Notes under the pieces: model-generated
Database searches by the model: none
Told to the model about the DNA's origin: nothing
The model's input: only the letters and a program-made list of their open reading frames with translations
Translations under genes and position numbers: made by a program
DNA from: Caulobacter sp.
GTDB lineage: Bacteria; Pseudomonadota; Alphaproteobacteria; Caulobacterales; Caulobacteraceae
Length of the DNA: 63,469 nucleotides
Assembly (NCBI RefSeq): GCF_017744445.1
Contig: NZ_JAGIBH010000019.1
Span: 1 to 63,469 of the forward strand
Direction of reading: 5' to 3'
In this document: positions 17,653 to 26,490 of the stretch, in pieces
Layout: every line of letters starts with the position of its first letter
Position numbering within the stretch: the stretch's first letter is position 1

Positions 17653-18600
17653 ATGCATACGCAGAGAATTCTCGTCACGGGCGGCGCGGGCTTCGTCGGC
17701 TCGCATCTTTGCGACCGGCTGCTGGAGACCGGCGCGGAAGTGCTGTGCGTCGACAACTACTACACCGGCTCGCGCCTGAACGTGGCGCAGAACCTGGGGA
17801 ACCCGCGCTTCGAGCTGCTGCGCCATGACGTGACCATGCCGCTATATGTCGAGGTGGACCAGATCTACAACCTGGCCTGCCCGGCCAGCCCGGTGCACTA
17901 CCAGTTCGACCCCGTGCAGACGACCAAGACCAGCGTCCACGGCGCCATTAACATGCTGGGCCTGGCCAAGCGGGTGAAGGCCAAGATCCTGCAGGCGTCG
18001 ACCTCGGAAGTGTACGGCGACCCGACCATCCATCCGCAGGTCGAGAGCTACTGGGGCAACGTCAATCCGATCGGCATCCGCTCGTGCTACGACGAGGGCA
18101 AGCGCTGCGCCGAGACCCTGTTTTTCGACTACTGGCGCCAGCATAAGCTGCGCATCAAGGTGGCGCGGATCTTCAACACCTATGGCCCGCGCATGCACCC
18201 CAACGACGGGCGTGTGGTGTCGAACTTCATCGTCCAGGCGCTGAAGGGCGAGGACATCACCCTGTACGGCGACGGCAACCAGACGCGCTCGTTCTGCTAT
18301 GTCGACGATCTGGTGGACGGCCTGATGCGGCTGATGAACACCGGCGACGACGTGACCGGCCCGATCAATCTGGGCAATCCGGTCGAGTTCACGATGAAGC
18401 AGCTGGCCGACCTGGTCCTAGAGCTGACCGGCAGCAAATCGGGCCTGGTCCACCGTCCCCTGCCCTCGGACGACCCGCGCCAGCGCCAGCCCGACATCAC
18501 CCTGGCCAAGCAGCACCTGGACTGGGCGCCGACCGCGCCGCTGAAGGTCGGGCTGATGCGGACGATCGAGTACTTCGACGGGCTTCTGAAGACCGCCTAG
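17653..18600 (+). CDS. uxs: UDP-glucuronate decarboxylase (UDP-xylose synthase)
   Basis: A 315-residue extended SDR. The N-terminal TGGAGFVGSHL binds NAD+; the catalytic YxxxK is in SCYDEGKRCAE, and STSEVYGDP supplies the Ser/Thr of the active site. GYN-like segments and RIFNTYGPRMHPNDGRVVSNF are typical of the UXS subfamily, which oxidises and decarboxylates UDP-glucuronate to UDP-xylose in the cytoplasm. The protein is full length. It supplies a pentose donor for surface glycans, a theme shared with rmlA/rmlD/manC at the right end of the window. Its stop overlaps the hydroxylase stop by 4 bases, tail to tail. Confidence 0.9.
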   Translation: MHTQRILVTGGAGFVGSHLCDRLLETGAEVLCVDNYYTGSRLNVAQNLGNPRFELLRHDVTMPLYVEVDQIYNLACPASPVHYQFDPVQTTKTSVHGAINMLGLAKRVKAKILQASTSEVYGDPTIHPQVESYWGNVNPIGIRSCYDEGKRCAETLFFDYWRQHKLRIKVARIFNTYGPRMHPNDGRVVSNFIVQALKGEDITLYGDGNQTRSFCYVDDLVDGLMRLMNTGDDVTGPINLGNPVEFTMKQLADLVLELTGSKSGLVHRPLPSDDPRQRQPDITLAKQHLDWAPTAPLKVGLMRTIEYFDGLLKTA

Positions 18601-19664
18601 CGCTTTTCGAAGAACCGCGCGGCGTTCGGCCCGTCGCTCTTGCCGCCGAACCAGCCGATCCAGAAGTGGTAGTAGTCACGCAGCATGTCGCGCGGGATGA
18701 AGAAGCCGTGCTGGTAGGCAGTGTCGACGCCGATCGCCAGCTTCGGGTCGGGCTTGTCCTCGTACCAGGTGCCAAACAGCCGGTCCCAGATCGGCATGAT
18801 GCCGAAGTGGCCGGTCGGGTGGGTCATGTCCAGCTTGTGGTGGGCCCGGTGGTGGTTGGGCGACTGAATCAGCCAGCGGCCCACCCAGCCCCAGTTCGCG
18901 TCGATCTTGCCGTGGATGATCAGGCCGATGCCCACGACCAGCACGTTGACATAGATCATCACCTCGGCTGGCGCGCCCAGGACGGCCAGCGGCAGGTTGA
19001 CCAGGAAGATGGCCGTGAAGGTCGCCGGATGCTGACGCACCGAGGTCACCACGCCGAAGTCCTCGGCCGAGTGGTGATAGCGGTGCAGCGGCCAGAAGAA
19101 CTTGGTGTGGTCCGTCCGGTGGGTCCAGTAGTCGAAGAAGGTGTAGATCGCGAAGTACAGCGGCAGCTGCAGCGCGAACGGCAGCGGCGGCGGGCCCAGG
19201 TTCACGCCGGTCGAGGCGGCGATGGCGTCATGGATCCACGCGCCCGAGATCATCGAGACGCCCAGCATCAGCACGCGGCCGACGATGTCCAGCACATGCC
19301 CCTGGCCCAGGATGAAGACGGCCAGGTCGGTGTTCAGCGATGGGGTGCGAGCGAAGAGCAGCTGGCGCAGCGAGCTCTCCGGCCAGCCTACGATGGCCGC
19401 CTCGATGCCCAGCGCCGTCGGCAGCAGCAGGAATACCAGGAAGATGTTGTTCAGGTGCGCGTGGGCCGAGTCCGTGTGCAGGCTCTTGCCCAGGAAGGTC
19501 AGGGTCAGCTCGGCGGGGATCAGCTGCAACGACAGCCACCAGGCCGCGCCGGCGATGGCGGCGTACAGCACGAAGCCGGCGATCAGGGCCACGCGGCCCA
19601 GGCCGTTCGACGGTGCCTGTTCGACGCCGATCTCGGCGGCAGGATGTAGCGCTGCGGGTTTCAA
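18597..19664 (-). CDS. Fatty acid hydroxylase / sterol desaturase superfamily membrane protein
   Basis: A ~355-residue integral membrane di-iron enzyme. The histidine boxes are clear: HRTDH, HRYHHS and HHRAHH in order, plus a later HPTGHFG, with 5-6 hydrophobic segments in the N-terminal half. The family hydroxylates or desaturates lipids, sterols or carotenoids; the substrate is not predictable here. I place the start at TTG 19664 because GGGGAG lies 8 bases before it; ATG 19694 is in frame but has no ribosome site. The 20-base element at 19746-19765 is 82 bases upstream of that start. A DesK/DesR-like system elsewhere in the window sits behind the same element, suggesting membrane-lipid control. 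Confidence 0.85.
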   Translation of the reverse strand: MKPAALHPAAEIGVEQAPSNGLGRVALIAGFVLYAAIAGAAWWLSLQLIPAELTLTFLGKSLHTDSAHAHLNNIFLVFLLLPTALGIEAAIVGWPESSLRQLLFARTPSLNTDLAVFILGQGHVLDIVGRVLMLGVSMISGAWIHDAIAASTGVNLGPPPLPFALQLPLYFAIYTFFDYWTHRTDHTKFFWPLHRYHHSAEDFGVVTSVRQHPATFTAIFLVNLPLAVLGAPAEVMIYVNVLVVGIGLIIHGKIDANWGWVGRWLIQSPNHHRAHHKLDMTHPTGHFGIMPIWDRLFGTWYEDKPDPKLAIGVDTAYQHGFFIPRDMLRDYYHFWIGWFGGKSDGPNAARFFEKR

Positions 19665-19745
19665 GACGTCCGCTCCCCAGGAAATCCACGGCATTCATGC
19701 GCCCGGCGCCGTTAAAACTTGGTGTGGCGGCGCTACCGGAGGTCG

Positions 19746-19765
19746 CGACATGACAAACGTCACCC
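19746..19765. promoter_or_regulatory. Shared 20-base element, copy 2
   Basis: Identical over 20 bases to 12287-12306, with the TGAC-N4-GTCA inverted repeat at its core. It lies upstream of the minus-strand hydroxylase and 75 bases upstream of the plus-strand receptor gene. The common arrangement at both sites is a minus-strand gene related to membranes, so control of the hydroxylase by the DesR-like regulator is the favoured inference. Confidence 0.6.
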
Positions 19766-19839
19766 CGAAGGCGTGACCCCAGACACTGCAACGCTTCGAG
19801 TCGATCGGTCAGTTTCCTCGCCAACAGAGGAGACTTTCC

Positions 19840-22065
19840 ATGACCTTCCCGACCCGCCGCGCCGCCCTGCTGGCCGCCACGGGCCTGGCCGCGATCAGCA
19901 CCGCCGCCGCCGCCCAGACCCCGACGACGACGCCCGCTCCGGCCAAGAAGGAGCAATCGACACAGGTGCAGGGCGTGACCATCACCGCCCCCGGCCAGCA
20001 GGACATGAAGACCTCGATCGACCGCCGCAGCTACAGCCTGGGCAAGGACATCCAGGCCACGACCGGTTCGGTCGCCGACGTGCTGCGCAATGTGCCCTCG
20101 GTGCAGGTCGATGTGCAGGGCAATGTCAGCCTGCGCGGCGACGCCAACGTCACGATCATGATCGACGGCAAGCCGTCGGGCATGTTCCGGGGCGAGAACC
20201 GCGGCCAGATCCTGCAGCAGATCCCCGCCAGCCAGTTCGAGCGCGTCGAAGTGATGACCAACCCGTCGGCCGCCTTCAGCCCCGAAGGCACCGCCGGTAT
20301 CATCAACCTGATCACCAAGCAGCAGCGCGGCGTCGGCACGACCGGCTCGGTCCGCGCCAATGTCGGCACGGGCGGGCGCAAGAACGCCAGCATCACCCTG
20401 GCCCGCAACACCAAGCAGCTGACCCTATCGGCCGACGCCGGCTGGCGTCGCGACAAGGCCAAGGGCGAGATCGTCGACGACCGCGAGCGCTTCGACGCCC
20501 TCAGCGGCAAGTACGCGACCAGCCACCAGCAGATCAATTTCGCCAGCCGGGGCAACGCCTACAACGCCCGCGCCGGCGTCGACTACGACCTGGACAAGCA
20601 GACCCGCCTCAGCGCCGAGGCCCGCTACAACGACGTCACCTACGACACCGACGCCGGTTCGTTCTACGACGGCAAGGACGTCAACGGCGCGCCCAACGCC
20701 CGTTTCCAGCGCCGCGCCGACGGCCAGATGAAGCGCTCGGTGGCCGGCCTGTCGGGCGACCTGCGCCGCAAGCTGTCGCACCAGGACGAGGAGTTTACGC
20801 TGAACACTAGCCTGGAGCGCACCCGCGACGCCCAGACCACCCTGGCCGACGCCTTCAACCAGCTGCCGGTGGTCTCGAACTATGTCGAGCGCGTCCGCGT
20901 CGGCGACAAGCTGGTCCAGGGCCGCGTCAAGGCCGACTACAAGCGCACCCTGGCCGGCGGCGCCAAGCTGAACGTCGGTTACGAGCTGCAGGTCGACGAC
21001 AACGACTACGACAACTACGGCGCCCGAGGGCCCAATAGCGGCGCCCTGGTCGTCGACCCCGCCCTGACCAACCAGTTCAAGTACGATCAGGTCATCAATG
21101 CCGGCTACGTCACCTACAGCCGCGTGTTCGGCGACTTCACCGTGATGCCGGGTCTGCGGGTCGAGGACGTGAAGATCGACACCAACCAGGTCACCTCGAA
21201 CCTCAAGGATAGCTACGACTACCTGCGCGCCTACCCCTCGTTGCACATGCAGTACAAGGTCGACGACATGCGGCAGGTCAACGCCAGCTACAGCCGTCGC
21301 ATCCAGCGTCCTTCGGCTACGGACCTGAACCCCTATCGGATCTATCAGGACCCCTACAGCTATCGCCAGGGCGACCCGCGCCTGAAACCCCAGACCACGG
21401 ACTCGTTCGAGGTCGCCTACCAGCGGCGCAAGGGCTTCAACTACTATCTGGGTACCCTGTACTGGCGCGAGGCCCGCGACGGCGTCACCGACGTGGTCCG
21501 CGACCTGGGCGGCGGCGTGCTGCTGACCACCAAGGCCAACCTCGCCAAGAGCCGCAGCGGCGGCCTGGAGCTGGTCGCCAACGCTCGCCTGTCGCCCAAG
21601 GTCAGCTACACGATCAGCGGCAACGCGGCCTGGAACGAGATTGGCGCCACGGACCTGGGCTTCGCCGACAAGCGCTCGGCCTGGACGGTCTCGGGCTATG
21701 CGGCGCTGAACGTACAGGCCACGCCCAAGGACTTCATCCAGATCAGCGGCTTCGCCATCGGCAAGCGCCTGACGCCGCAGGGCTATCGCGAGCCGACCGG
21801 CATGGTGAACCTGGGCTACCGCCACAAGTTCAACGACCGCATCTCGGGCGTGGTGACCGTTCAGGACACCCTGAACACCTTCGGCGACAAGCTGGTGATC
21901 AACACCGCCGCCCTGAAGGACCGCCGGACCATGGACCTGGACCTGCGGGCCGTCTTCATCGGCATCACCTACGGCTTCGGCGGCAAGGGCGTTCCCAATC
22001 CCCGCCGCGCCCGCGAGCCGGCCTTCGACTTCGGCTCACCGGGCGGCGGCGTGGGGCCGATGTAA
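19840..22065 (+). CDS. TonB-dependent receptor / outer-membrane beta-barrel family protein
   Basis: A 741-residue outer-membrane protein with a signal peptide ending in AAAAQ (about residue 27). A plug domain follows: GSVADVLRNVPSVQVD, LRGDANVTIMIDG and INLITKQQRG are its usual landmarks. The C-terminal ~550 residues are alternating beta-strands of a barrel; the final residues are not a classical aromatic end and include a short Gly/Pro/Arg tail. This resembles the compact beta-barrel receptor family rather than the ~950-residue carbohydrate receptors elsewhere in the window, so a siderophore or peptide ligand is possible. The start at ATG 19840 has AGAGGAG upstream. It converges on the pectinesterase gene with a 6-base gap and no terminator. 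Confidence 0.85.
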   Translation: MTFPTRRAALLAATGLAAISTAAAAQTPTTTPAPAKKEQSTQVQGVTITAPGQQDMKTSIDRRSYSLGKDIQATTGSVADVLRNVPSVQVDVQGNVSLRGDANVTIMIDGKPSGMFRGENRGQILQQIPASQFERVEVMTNPSAAFSPEGTAGIINLITKQQRGVGTTGSVRANVGTGGRKNASITLARNTKQLTLSADAGWRRDKAKGEIVDDRERFDALSGKYATSHQQINFASRGNAYNARAGVDYDLDKQTRLSAEARYNDVTYDTDAGSFYDGKDVNGAPNARFQRRADGQMKRSVAGLSGDLRRKLSHQDEEFTLNTSLERTRDAQTTLADAFNQLPVVSNYVERVRVGDKLVQGRVKADYKRTLAGGAKLNVGYELQVDDNDYDNYGARGPNSGALVVDPALTNQFKYDQVINAGYVTYSRVFGDFTVMPGLRVEDVKIDTNQVTSNLKDSYDYLRAYPSLHMQYKVDDMRQVNASYSRRIQRPSATDLNPYRIYQDPYSYRQGDPRLKPQTTDSFEVAYQRRKGFNYYLGTLYWREARDGVTDVVRDLGGGVLLTTKANLAKSRSGGLELVANARLSPKVSYTISGNAAWNEIGATDLGFADKRSAWTVSGYAALNVQATPKDFIQISGFAIGKRLTPQGYREPTGMVNLGYRHKFNDRISGVVTVQDTLNTFGDKLVINTAALKDRRTMDLDLRAVFIGITYGFGGKGVPNPRRAREPAFDFGSPGGGVGPM

Positions 22066-22071
22066 CGCCCC

Positions 22072-23169
22072 CTACGGTCTCCAGCCCTTCAGCAGGTTGG
22101 AGACCGTATAGGCCTTGGCCTGGGACGCGGTCAGCTGGCGACGCCGCTTGGACGGCTTGCCGGCCCCGGGGCCTTTGCTGGCGTATTCGAACAGGCGGGC
22201 GTCTTCGGGCTGGTACATAGCCCGGCGTCCGCCTTTCAGGTTGTAGTGCATCGGGTACCAGGCCTCGGGGACGATATGATCGTCCATCCAGCACCGGATG
22301 AAGGCGGTATGCCCCACGGCGTTCGGATTGCCGTAGCGGCCGTCCGGGAAGGTCATGGTGTGCCGCCACGGACGGCCCAGCGCCATCGTATGCCTGGGCA
22401 TGTCGGCGTCCCGCGTCAGGCGGCAATCCAGGAACACCAGGCCATAGGGCTGGCGGCGGTCGGTGTCGGGCGCGGCGATGAAGCCGTGGAAGTCCTTGCC
22501 CGGCCGCGTGCGCGAGCGGATCTCGCAGCGGTCGAACACCGCCACGCCCCGGCCGTAGATGAAGTCGACGCAGCCGCTGATGTAGCAGTTGCGGAACAGG
22601 CTGCGGCCGGCGTCGGTGAACAGGGTGTCCTGCCAGCCGGTCAGGGCCACGTCCTCGAAATAGGCGCGGTCACTGCCCTCGCCCAGCTTCAACGCCGTGG
22701 CCTGGGCCCCGCTGGCGCCGGTGCGGTCGTAGTCGACCTCGGCCGGCATGTTGTGCGGATAGTCGAAGTCGTTGGCGATGGTCAGGCGCTCGGCGCGGAA
22801 GCCCGGCGCCAGCACCGTCATGGTCGCGATCTCGGGCGGACCACCCGGACGGTTGCGGCCGGCGGCGTACTCGTTGAACACGATGACGCTGGCCGCCCTG
22901 CCCTCGCCCACCAGATGGATGTTGGGTTTGCGGACGGTGACCTGCTCGCGCCAGGTCCCCTTGGGAACCAGGATACGGAAGGGTCGGTCGCCGGAAGTCG
23001 GCGCGGCGTCCAGCGCCTCGGCCAGGGTGGCGAAGTTACGGGCAGCGCGGGGATCGGGCTTGGCCGAGAGAATGGCGTCAAAGCGTGCGGGCTTGGCGAA
23101 GGCCGGCGCGGCCGTCAGGCCCGCGAGGCCTGCCAGCACCACCGACCGACGATCGGGAAATCTGGACAT
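22072..23169 (-). CDS. Pectinesterase, carbohydrate esterase family 8
   Basis: A 365-residue exported pectin methylesterase with a right-handed beta-helix fold. A twin-arginine-like signal (RRSVVLAGLAGLTAAPAFA) opens the protein. The CE8 motifs are complete: GAQATAL (oxyanion Gln), GWQDTLF (Gln plus catalytic Asp), CVDFIYGRG (second Asp) and LGRPWR (Arg/Trp). It removes methyl esters from homogalacturonan, preparing it for polygalacturonases. It lies 57 bases downstream of a TonB receptor, with a terminator hairpin between, so it may be a low-level readthrough partner of that receptor. The ~45 residues before the end are basic and may be a tail outside the helix. Confidence 0.92.
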   Translation of the reverse strand: MSRFPDRRSVVLAGLAGLTAAPAFAKPARFDAILSAKPDPRAARNFATLAEALDAAPTSGDRPFRILVPKGTWREQVTVRKPNIHLVGEGRAASVIVFNEYAAGRNRPGGPPEIATMTVLAPGFRAERLTIANDFDYPHNMPAEVDYDRTGASGAQATALKLGEGSDRAYFEDVALTGWQDTLFTDAGRSLFRNCYISGCVDFIYGRGVAVFDRCEIRSRTRPGKDFHGFIAAPDTDRRQPYGLVFLDCRLTRDADMPRHTMALGRPWRHTMTFPDGRYGNPNAVGHTAFIRCWMDDHIVPEAWYPMHYNLKGGRRAMYQPEDARLFEYASKGPGAGKPSKRRRQLTASQAKAYTVSNLLKGWRP

Positions 23170-23192
23170 CGGGGGAGCCTGTAAAGAGAAAC

Positions 23193-23216
23193 GGCGCGGT
23201 TCCGAAGAACCGCGCC
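23193..23216 (-). terminator. Terminator between TonB receptor and pectinesterase
   Basis: A perfect 10-base stem (GGCGCGGTTC / GAACCGCGCC) closed on the minus-strand RNA by a UUCG tetraloop and followed by GTTTCTCTTT. It lies just after the receptor stop, so it should cut expression of pectinesterase relative to the receptor. Confidence 0.85.
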
Positions 23217-23226
23217 GCCTGTTGTC

Positions 23227-26172
23227 TTAGAAGGTGTAGCGGAAGCCGGCGAAGAACTCGCGGCCCGTCTCGTGGTAGAACGACACCAGCTGGCTGCTGT
23301 CGTAGTACTGGTCCTGCTTCTCGTTGCTCAGGTTGACCGCCTCGAGCGTGAAGGCCAGGTGCTTGTTCCAGGTGTAGGTCAGCGAGGCGTCGAAGTTCAG
23401 CGTCGCCTTGGTGCCTTCCACGTCCGAACCGTTACGGCCCGGGATCTGGGTCAGGTACTTTGAACGATACGCCGCCGAGACGCGGGTGCTGATCTTCTTG
23501 GTCTCATAGTAGAGCGTGGCGTTGTAGCTGTTCTTCGACAGGTTGGTCAGCGGGCCGACAGCGGCCACGGCGCCCGTCGAGGACAGGTACGTCACGTTCG
23601 ACGTCACGTGGGTGTAGTTGGCCAGGACCCCGAACTTATCGAACGGCGCCGGCAGGAAGGTGAAGGGCTGCTGGTAGTTGATCTCGAAGCCCTTCAGCGG
23701 ACCGCCGGGCGTGTTGACCGAGGTGCTGAACTGCCAGACCGGCAGGTTCGGGGCGCAGCCCGGCGTGGTGCCGCAGGCCGCGACCGCGGCGCTGTCCGGC
23801 AGGCCGAAGGGGTTCTTGTCGAAGGTCGACAGAGCCGAGGTGTAGCTCTGAACGAAGGTCGAGATGTCCTTGTAGAAGTAGGCGAAGGACAGCAGCGCGC
23901 CTGGCTGGAAGTACCACTCGACCGCGGCGTCGGCGGTCTTGGCGCGGTACGGATCCAGGAACGGGTTGCCCGAGGTCACCGACTTGGTCGAGCCGGTGCC
24001 GATGTTCACGCCGGGGGTCAGCGAGCCCAGGTTCGGACGCGACATGACCTTGGCGGCGCCGAAGCGCAGCAGCAGGCTCTCGGTCGGCTCGACGACGACG
24101 TTCAGGGCCGGCAGGAAGTCGTTGTACGAGCGCGTGGCCGTCGTGGCCGAGATCGTCTGGTAGTTCACGCCGTTGACGGTCGAGGGCACCACGCCGTAGC
24201 CGAGGGCCTTCTGGCGGGTCTGGACGTAGCGGGCGCCGATGTCGCCGCGAACCGGCACGCCGCCGACGTCGAAGTTGAAGTCGCCCTGGACGTAGCCGGT
24301 CGTGTCCCACTCATCGATCGTATAGTTGCTGCCCAGGCTGGGTTCGCGGCCCAGGTTGTAGATGCCGCAGCCCTGGGTGAAGCACGAGTTGCCGAACGGG
24401 CTGGTCCAGACGGTGCCCGGCGTCGTCGTGACGGTCTTGCCGTAGCTCGGGTCGTTCATGTGCAGGGCCGCGATGGCCTTCTGCAGGTCGGGCGTGACCC
24501 ATGAGGTCACGTTGCCGGCCGGGATGTTCAGGCTCGAGAAGTCGATCGTCTGGGCGTAGGACGAGCGCGCGACGTTCTTCAGGTCGTTCGAGTTGATTGG
24601 GTTGATGTTCGACGTCGTGCCGTTCGAGCGGGCGAAGGCGGTGCTGTCGGTGTTGTAGGCCTTGTAGGCCAGGCCGCCCTTCAGCTTGAAGGCGTCGCTC
24701 CAGTCGTATTGCAGGTCGAACTGGGCGGTCTTGTAGCTGTTGTCGACATAGCCCTGGACCATGCGGATTTCGGCCAAGGTCCAGGCGTCGGCATTCACCG
24801 TGTCGCCGGTGCCGTACTTGATCACCGGATAGGTGTCGCCGCCGCTATAGTCGAAGCTGTAGCCTTGGACGTTGTACTGGTCCCACTGGACCGTGTTCTG
24901 GACCGGGTTCGAGAAGGTCGACTTCGAGAAGCCGAGCACACCCTTGGCCTTGAACTTGTCGGTGAACTGGCGCTCGCCGGCCAGGGTGAACTGGCGGAAC
25001 TCGGTCTCCAGCTCGTCGTAGCGCTGCTCGGTCTTCAGGTCGACGTTGTTCCAGACGCCCTTGGTCATGACCGGGAAGCCCGACCGCGGGCTGGTCACCG
25101 TGTAGTCCACCACGTCGACCTGGTTGATGCCGCATGAGGCCGGCGAGGTCGCGGTACAGGCGCCGGCCGTCTGGGGCGTGAAGGTCTCGAGGAAGTCCTC
25201 GTTACGCTTACCCTTGAAGTCGGCGTACAGCACGTCGAACGAGACCGTGGTCTTATCGTCCGGCGCCCACTGCAGCGCGCCGGTCATGCCCAGGCGGTCC
25301 TGCTGGTTGCGATACCAGTCGAAGCGCGGGATGCGCGGGTGGACCGCGCCGTTGGCTTCGGCGCAGGCGGCGGCGTTGGTGGCGCAGGTCGCGCCCTTCA
25401 CGCTGCGGAAGCCCGGAGCCGTGGCCGTGCCGGTCTGCCAGCGCACGGTGCTCGTGCCTTCGTCCAGCAGGTCGCGCTGAGAATAGGCGATCGAGAACAG
25501 GGCCCCGATCGTGTCGTCGCGCCAGGTGTTCGAGATCAGGGCGGCGACGCGCGGCGAGGCTTTCTCGGCCTGGTCGTTGTAGCCCATCTTGCCCGAGACG
25601 GCGAAGTTGAAGCCGCGCTTGTCGAACGGGTGAGCGGTGTTCAGGTCGACGGTCGCGCCCAGCGAGCCCTCTTCCGTCTCGGCCGAGGCGGTCTTCTGCA
25701 CCGTGATGCGGTTGAAGAGGTCCGAGGCGAAGACGTTGAAGTCGAACGAACGGCTGCGGTTGGTGCCGCCCGAGGCGTCGGTGCCGCCCGAGGTGGTCAG
25801 GGCTTCCATGCCGTTGATGCGGACGCGGGTGAACTGGGCGCCCAGGCCGCGGACCGAGATCTGGCGGCCCTCGCCGGCGTCACGCGCGATGGCGACGCCC
25901 GGGATGCGCTGGATGGATTCCGAGAGGTTCAGGTCCGGGAACTTGGCCATGTCCTCGGCGTAGATCGCGTCCACGGCCGCTGCCGAGGAGCGCTTCACGT
26001 TCAGAGCTTGCGCCAGGCTGTTGCGGAAGCCCGTGACGACGACGGCTTCGACGGTGTCGTCAGCGGCGGCGGGCGGCGCGGCTTGCTGAGCGTTGGCGGC
26101 GCCGGCGGCCAGGACCGAAGCCAGAGCGGCGGCCCCGCAGAGCAGACGGGCGCGCAGATGTGATGCTGCCAT
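23227..26172 (-). CDS. TonB-dependent receptor, Xanthomonas/Caulobacter carbohydrate type
   Basis: A 981-residue outer-membrane receptor. A signal peptide ends at ANAQQ; VEAVVVTGFRNSLAQALNVKR is the N-terminal region typical of the TonB-Xanth-Caul family. The plug follows (FPDLNLSESIQRIPGV, GRQISVRGLGAQFTRV), then a long barrel ending GFRYTF with a terminal Phe as required for insertion. The start is ATG 26172, with GGGAGGG upstream. It is followed by a terminator and a pectinesterase gene and preceded by a palindromic operator shared with the receptor at 57784-60642. Uptake of pectin-derived oligosaccharides is the likely job; ligand identity is inferred from neighbours only. Confidence 0.92.
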   Translation of the reverse strand: MAASHLRARLLCGAAALASVLAAGAANAQQAAPPAAADDTVEAVVVTGFRNSLAQALNVKRSSAAAVDAIYAEDMAKFPDLNLSESIQRIPGVAIARDAGEGRQISVRGLGAQFTRVRINGMEALTTSGGTDASGGTNRSRSFDFNVFASDLFNRITVQKTASAETEEGSLGATVDLNTAHPFDKRGFNFAVSGKMGYNDQAEKASPRVAALISNTWRDDTIGALFSIAYSQRDLLDEGTSTVRWQTGTATAPGFRSVKGATCATNAAACAEANGAVHPRIPRFDWYRNQQDRLGMTGALQWAPDDKTTVSFDVLYADFKGKRNEDFLETFTPQTAGACTATSPASCGINQVDVVDYTVTSPRSGFPVMTKGVWNNVDLKTEQRYDELETEFRQFTLAGERQFTDKFKAKGVLGFSKSTFSNPVQNTVQWDQYNVQGYSFDYSGGDTYPVIKYGTGDTVNADAWTLAEIRMVQGYVDNSYKTAQFDLQYDWSDAFKLKGGLAYKAYNTDSTAFARSNGTTSNINPINSNDLKNVARSSYAQTIDFSSLNIPAGNVTSWVTPDLQKAIAALHMNDPSYGKTVTTTPGTVWTSPFGNSCFTQGCGIYNLGREPSLGSNYTIDEWDTTGYVQGDFNFDVGGVPVRGDIGARYVQTRQKALGYGVVPSTVNGVNYQTISATTATRSYNDFLPALNVVVEPTESLLLRFGAAKVMSRPNLGSLTPGVNIGTGSTKSVTSGNPFLDPYRAKTADAAVEWYFQPGALLSFAYFYKDISTFVQSYTSALSTFDKNPFGLPDSAAVAACGTTPGCAPNLPVWQFSTSVNTPGGPLKGFEINYQQPFTFLPAPFDKFGVLANYTHVTSNVTYLSSTGAVAAVGPLTNLSKNSYNATLYYETKKISTRVSAAYRSKYLTQIPGRNGSDVEGTKATLNFDASLTYTWNKHLAFTLEAVNLSNEKQDQYYDSSQLVSFYHETGREFFAGFRYTF

Positions 26173-26203
26173 TTCCTTAGTCCCTCCCAGAACGGTGTTC
26201 TTA

Positions 26204-26217
26204 TGACACCGGTATCA
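26204..26217. promoter_or_regulatory. LacI-type palindromic operator, copy 1
   Basis: The sequence TGACACCGGTATCA is a near-perfect 14-base palindrome with a central CG, as LacI/GalR-family operators have. It is 32 bases upstream of the receptor start. The same operator, inverted, occurs at 60892-60905 before another receptor of the same family. No LacI-family gene lies in the window, so the repressor would be encoded elsewhere. Confidence 0.7.
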
Positions 26218-26490
26218 ATTGCCCACATGCTGCGATCGACTTCCATTTTTTGCAAGCCACTGTTCGTGAGGCTTAGTGACGCGGGAGGTCGCGAAAGCTG
26301 TTGCCGACGGGGCTTCAGCCGCAAAAATCGAAAAAAAGCGAAACAAAAACGAGGGACAAGCTCGGGTGTCACCCGCGCGCCACAGGGGAACCGAGACCGT
26401 CTTTTTCAACTCCCCCTTGTCTGAATGCGGCGCCTTTTTGTCGGAGGCGCGTTCATCGACTCGACGCATTCAGCGTCGCCGTAGGGTGTG
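26218..26490. other. Non-coding spacer with phased A-tracts and an inverted repeat
   Basis: No convincing gene. A-tracts at 26323-26327, 26331-26337 and 26345-26349 are spaced near one helical turn and could bend the DNA upstream of the receptor promoter. TGAATGCG (26422-26429) and CGCATTCA (26465-26472) are inverted copies flanking a smaller GGCGCC stem, a possible terminator or leader structure before the DUF6894 gene. Confidence 0.45.

Noticed and set aside
26488..26490. GTG as start of the DUF6894 gene
   Set aside because: The adjacent ATG at 26491 gives the usual protein start and similar ribosome-site spacing; the difference is one residue.
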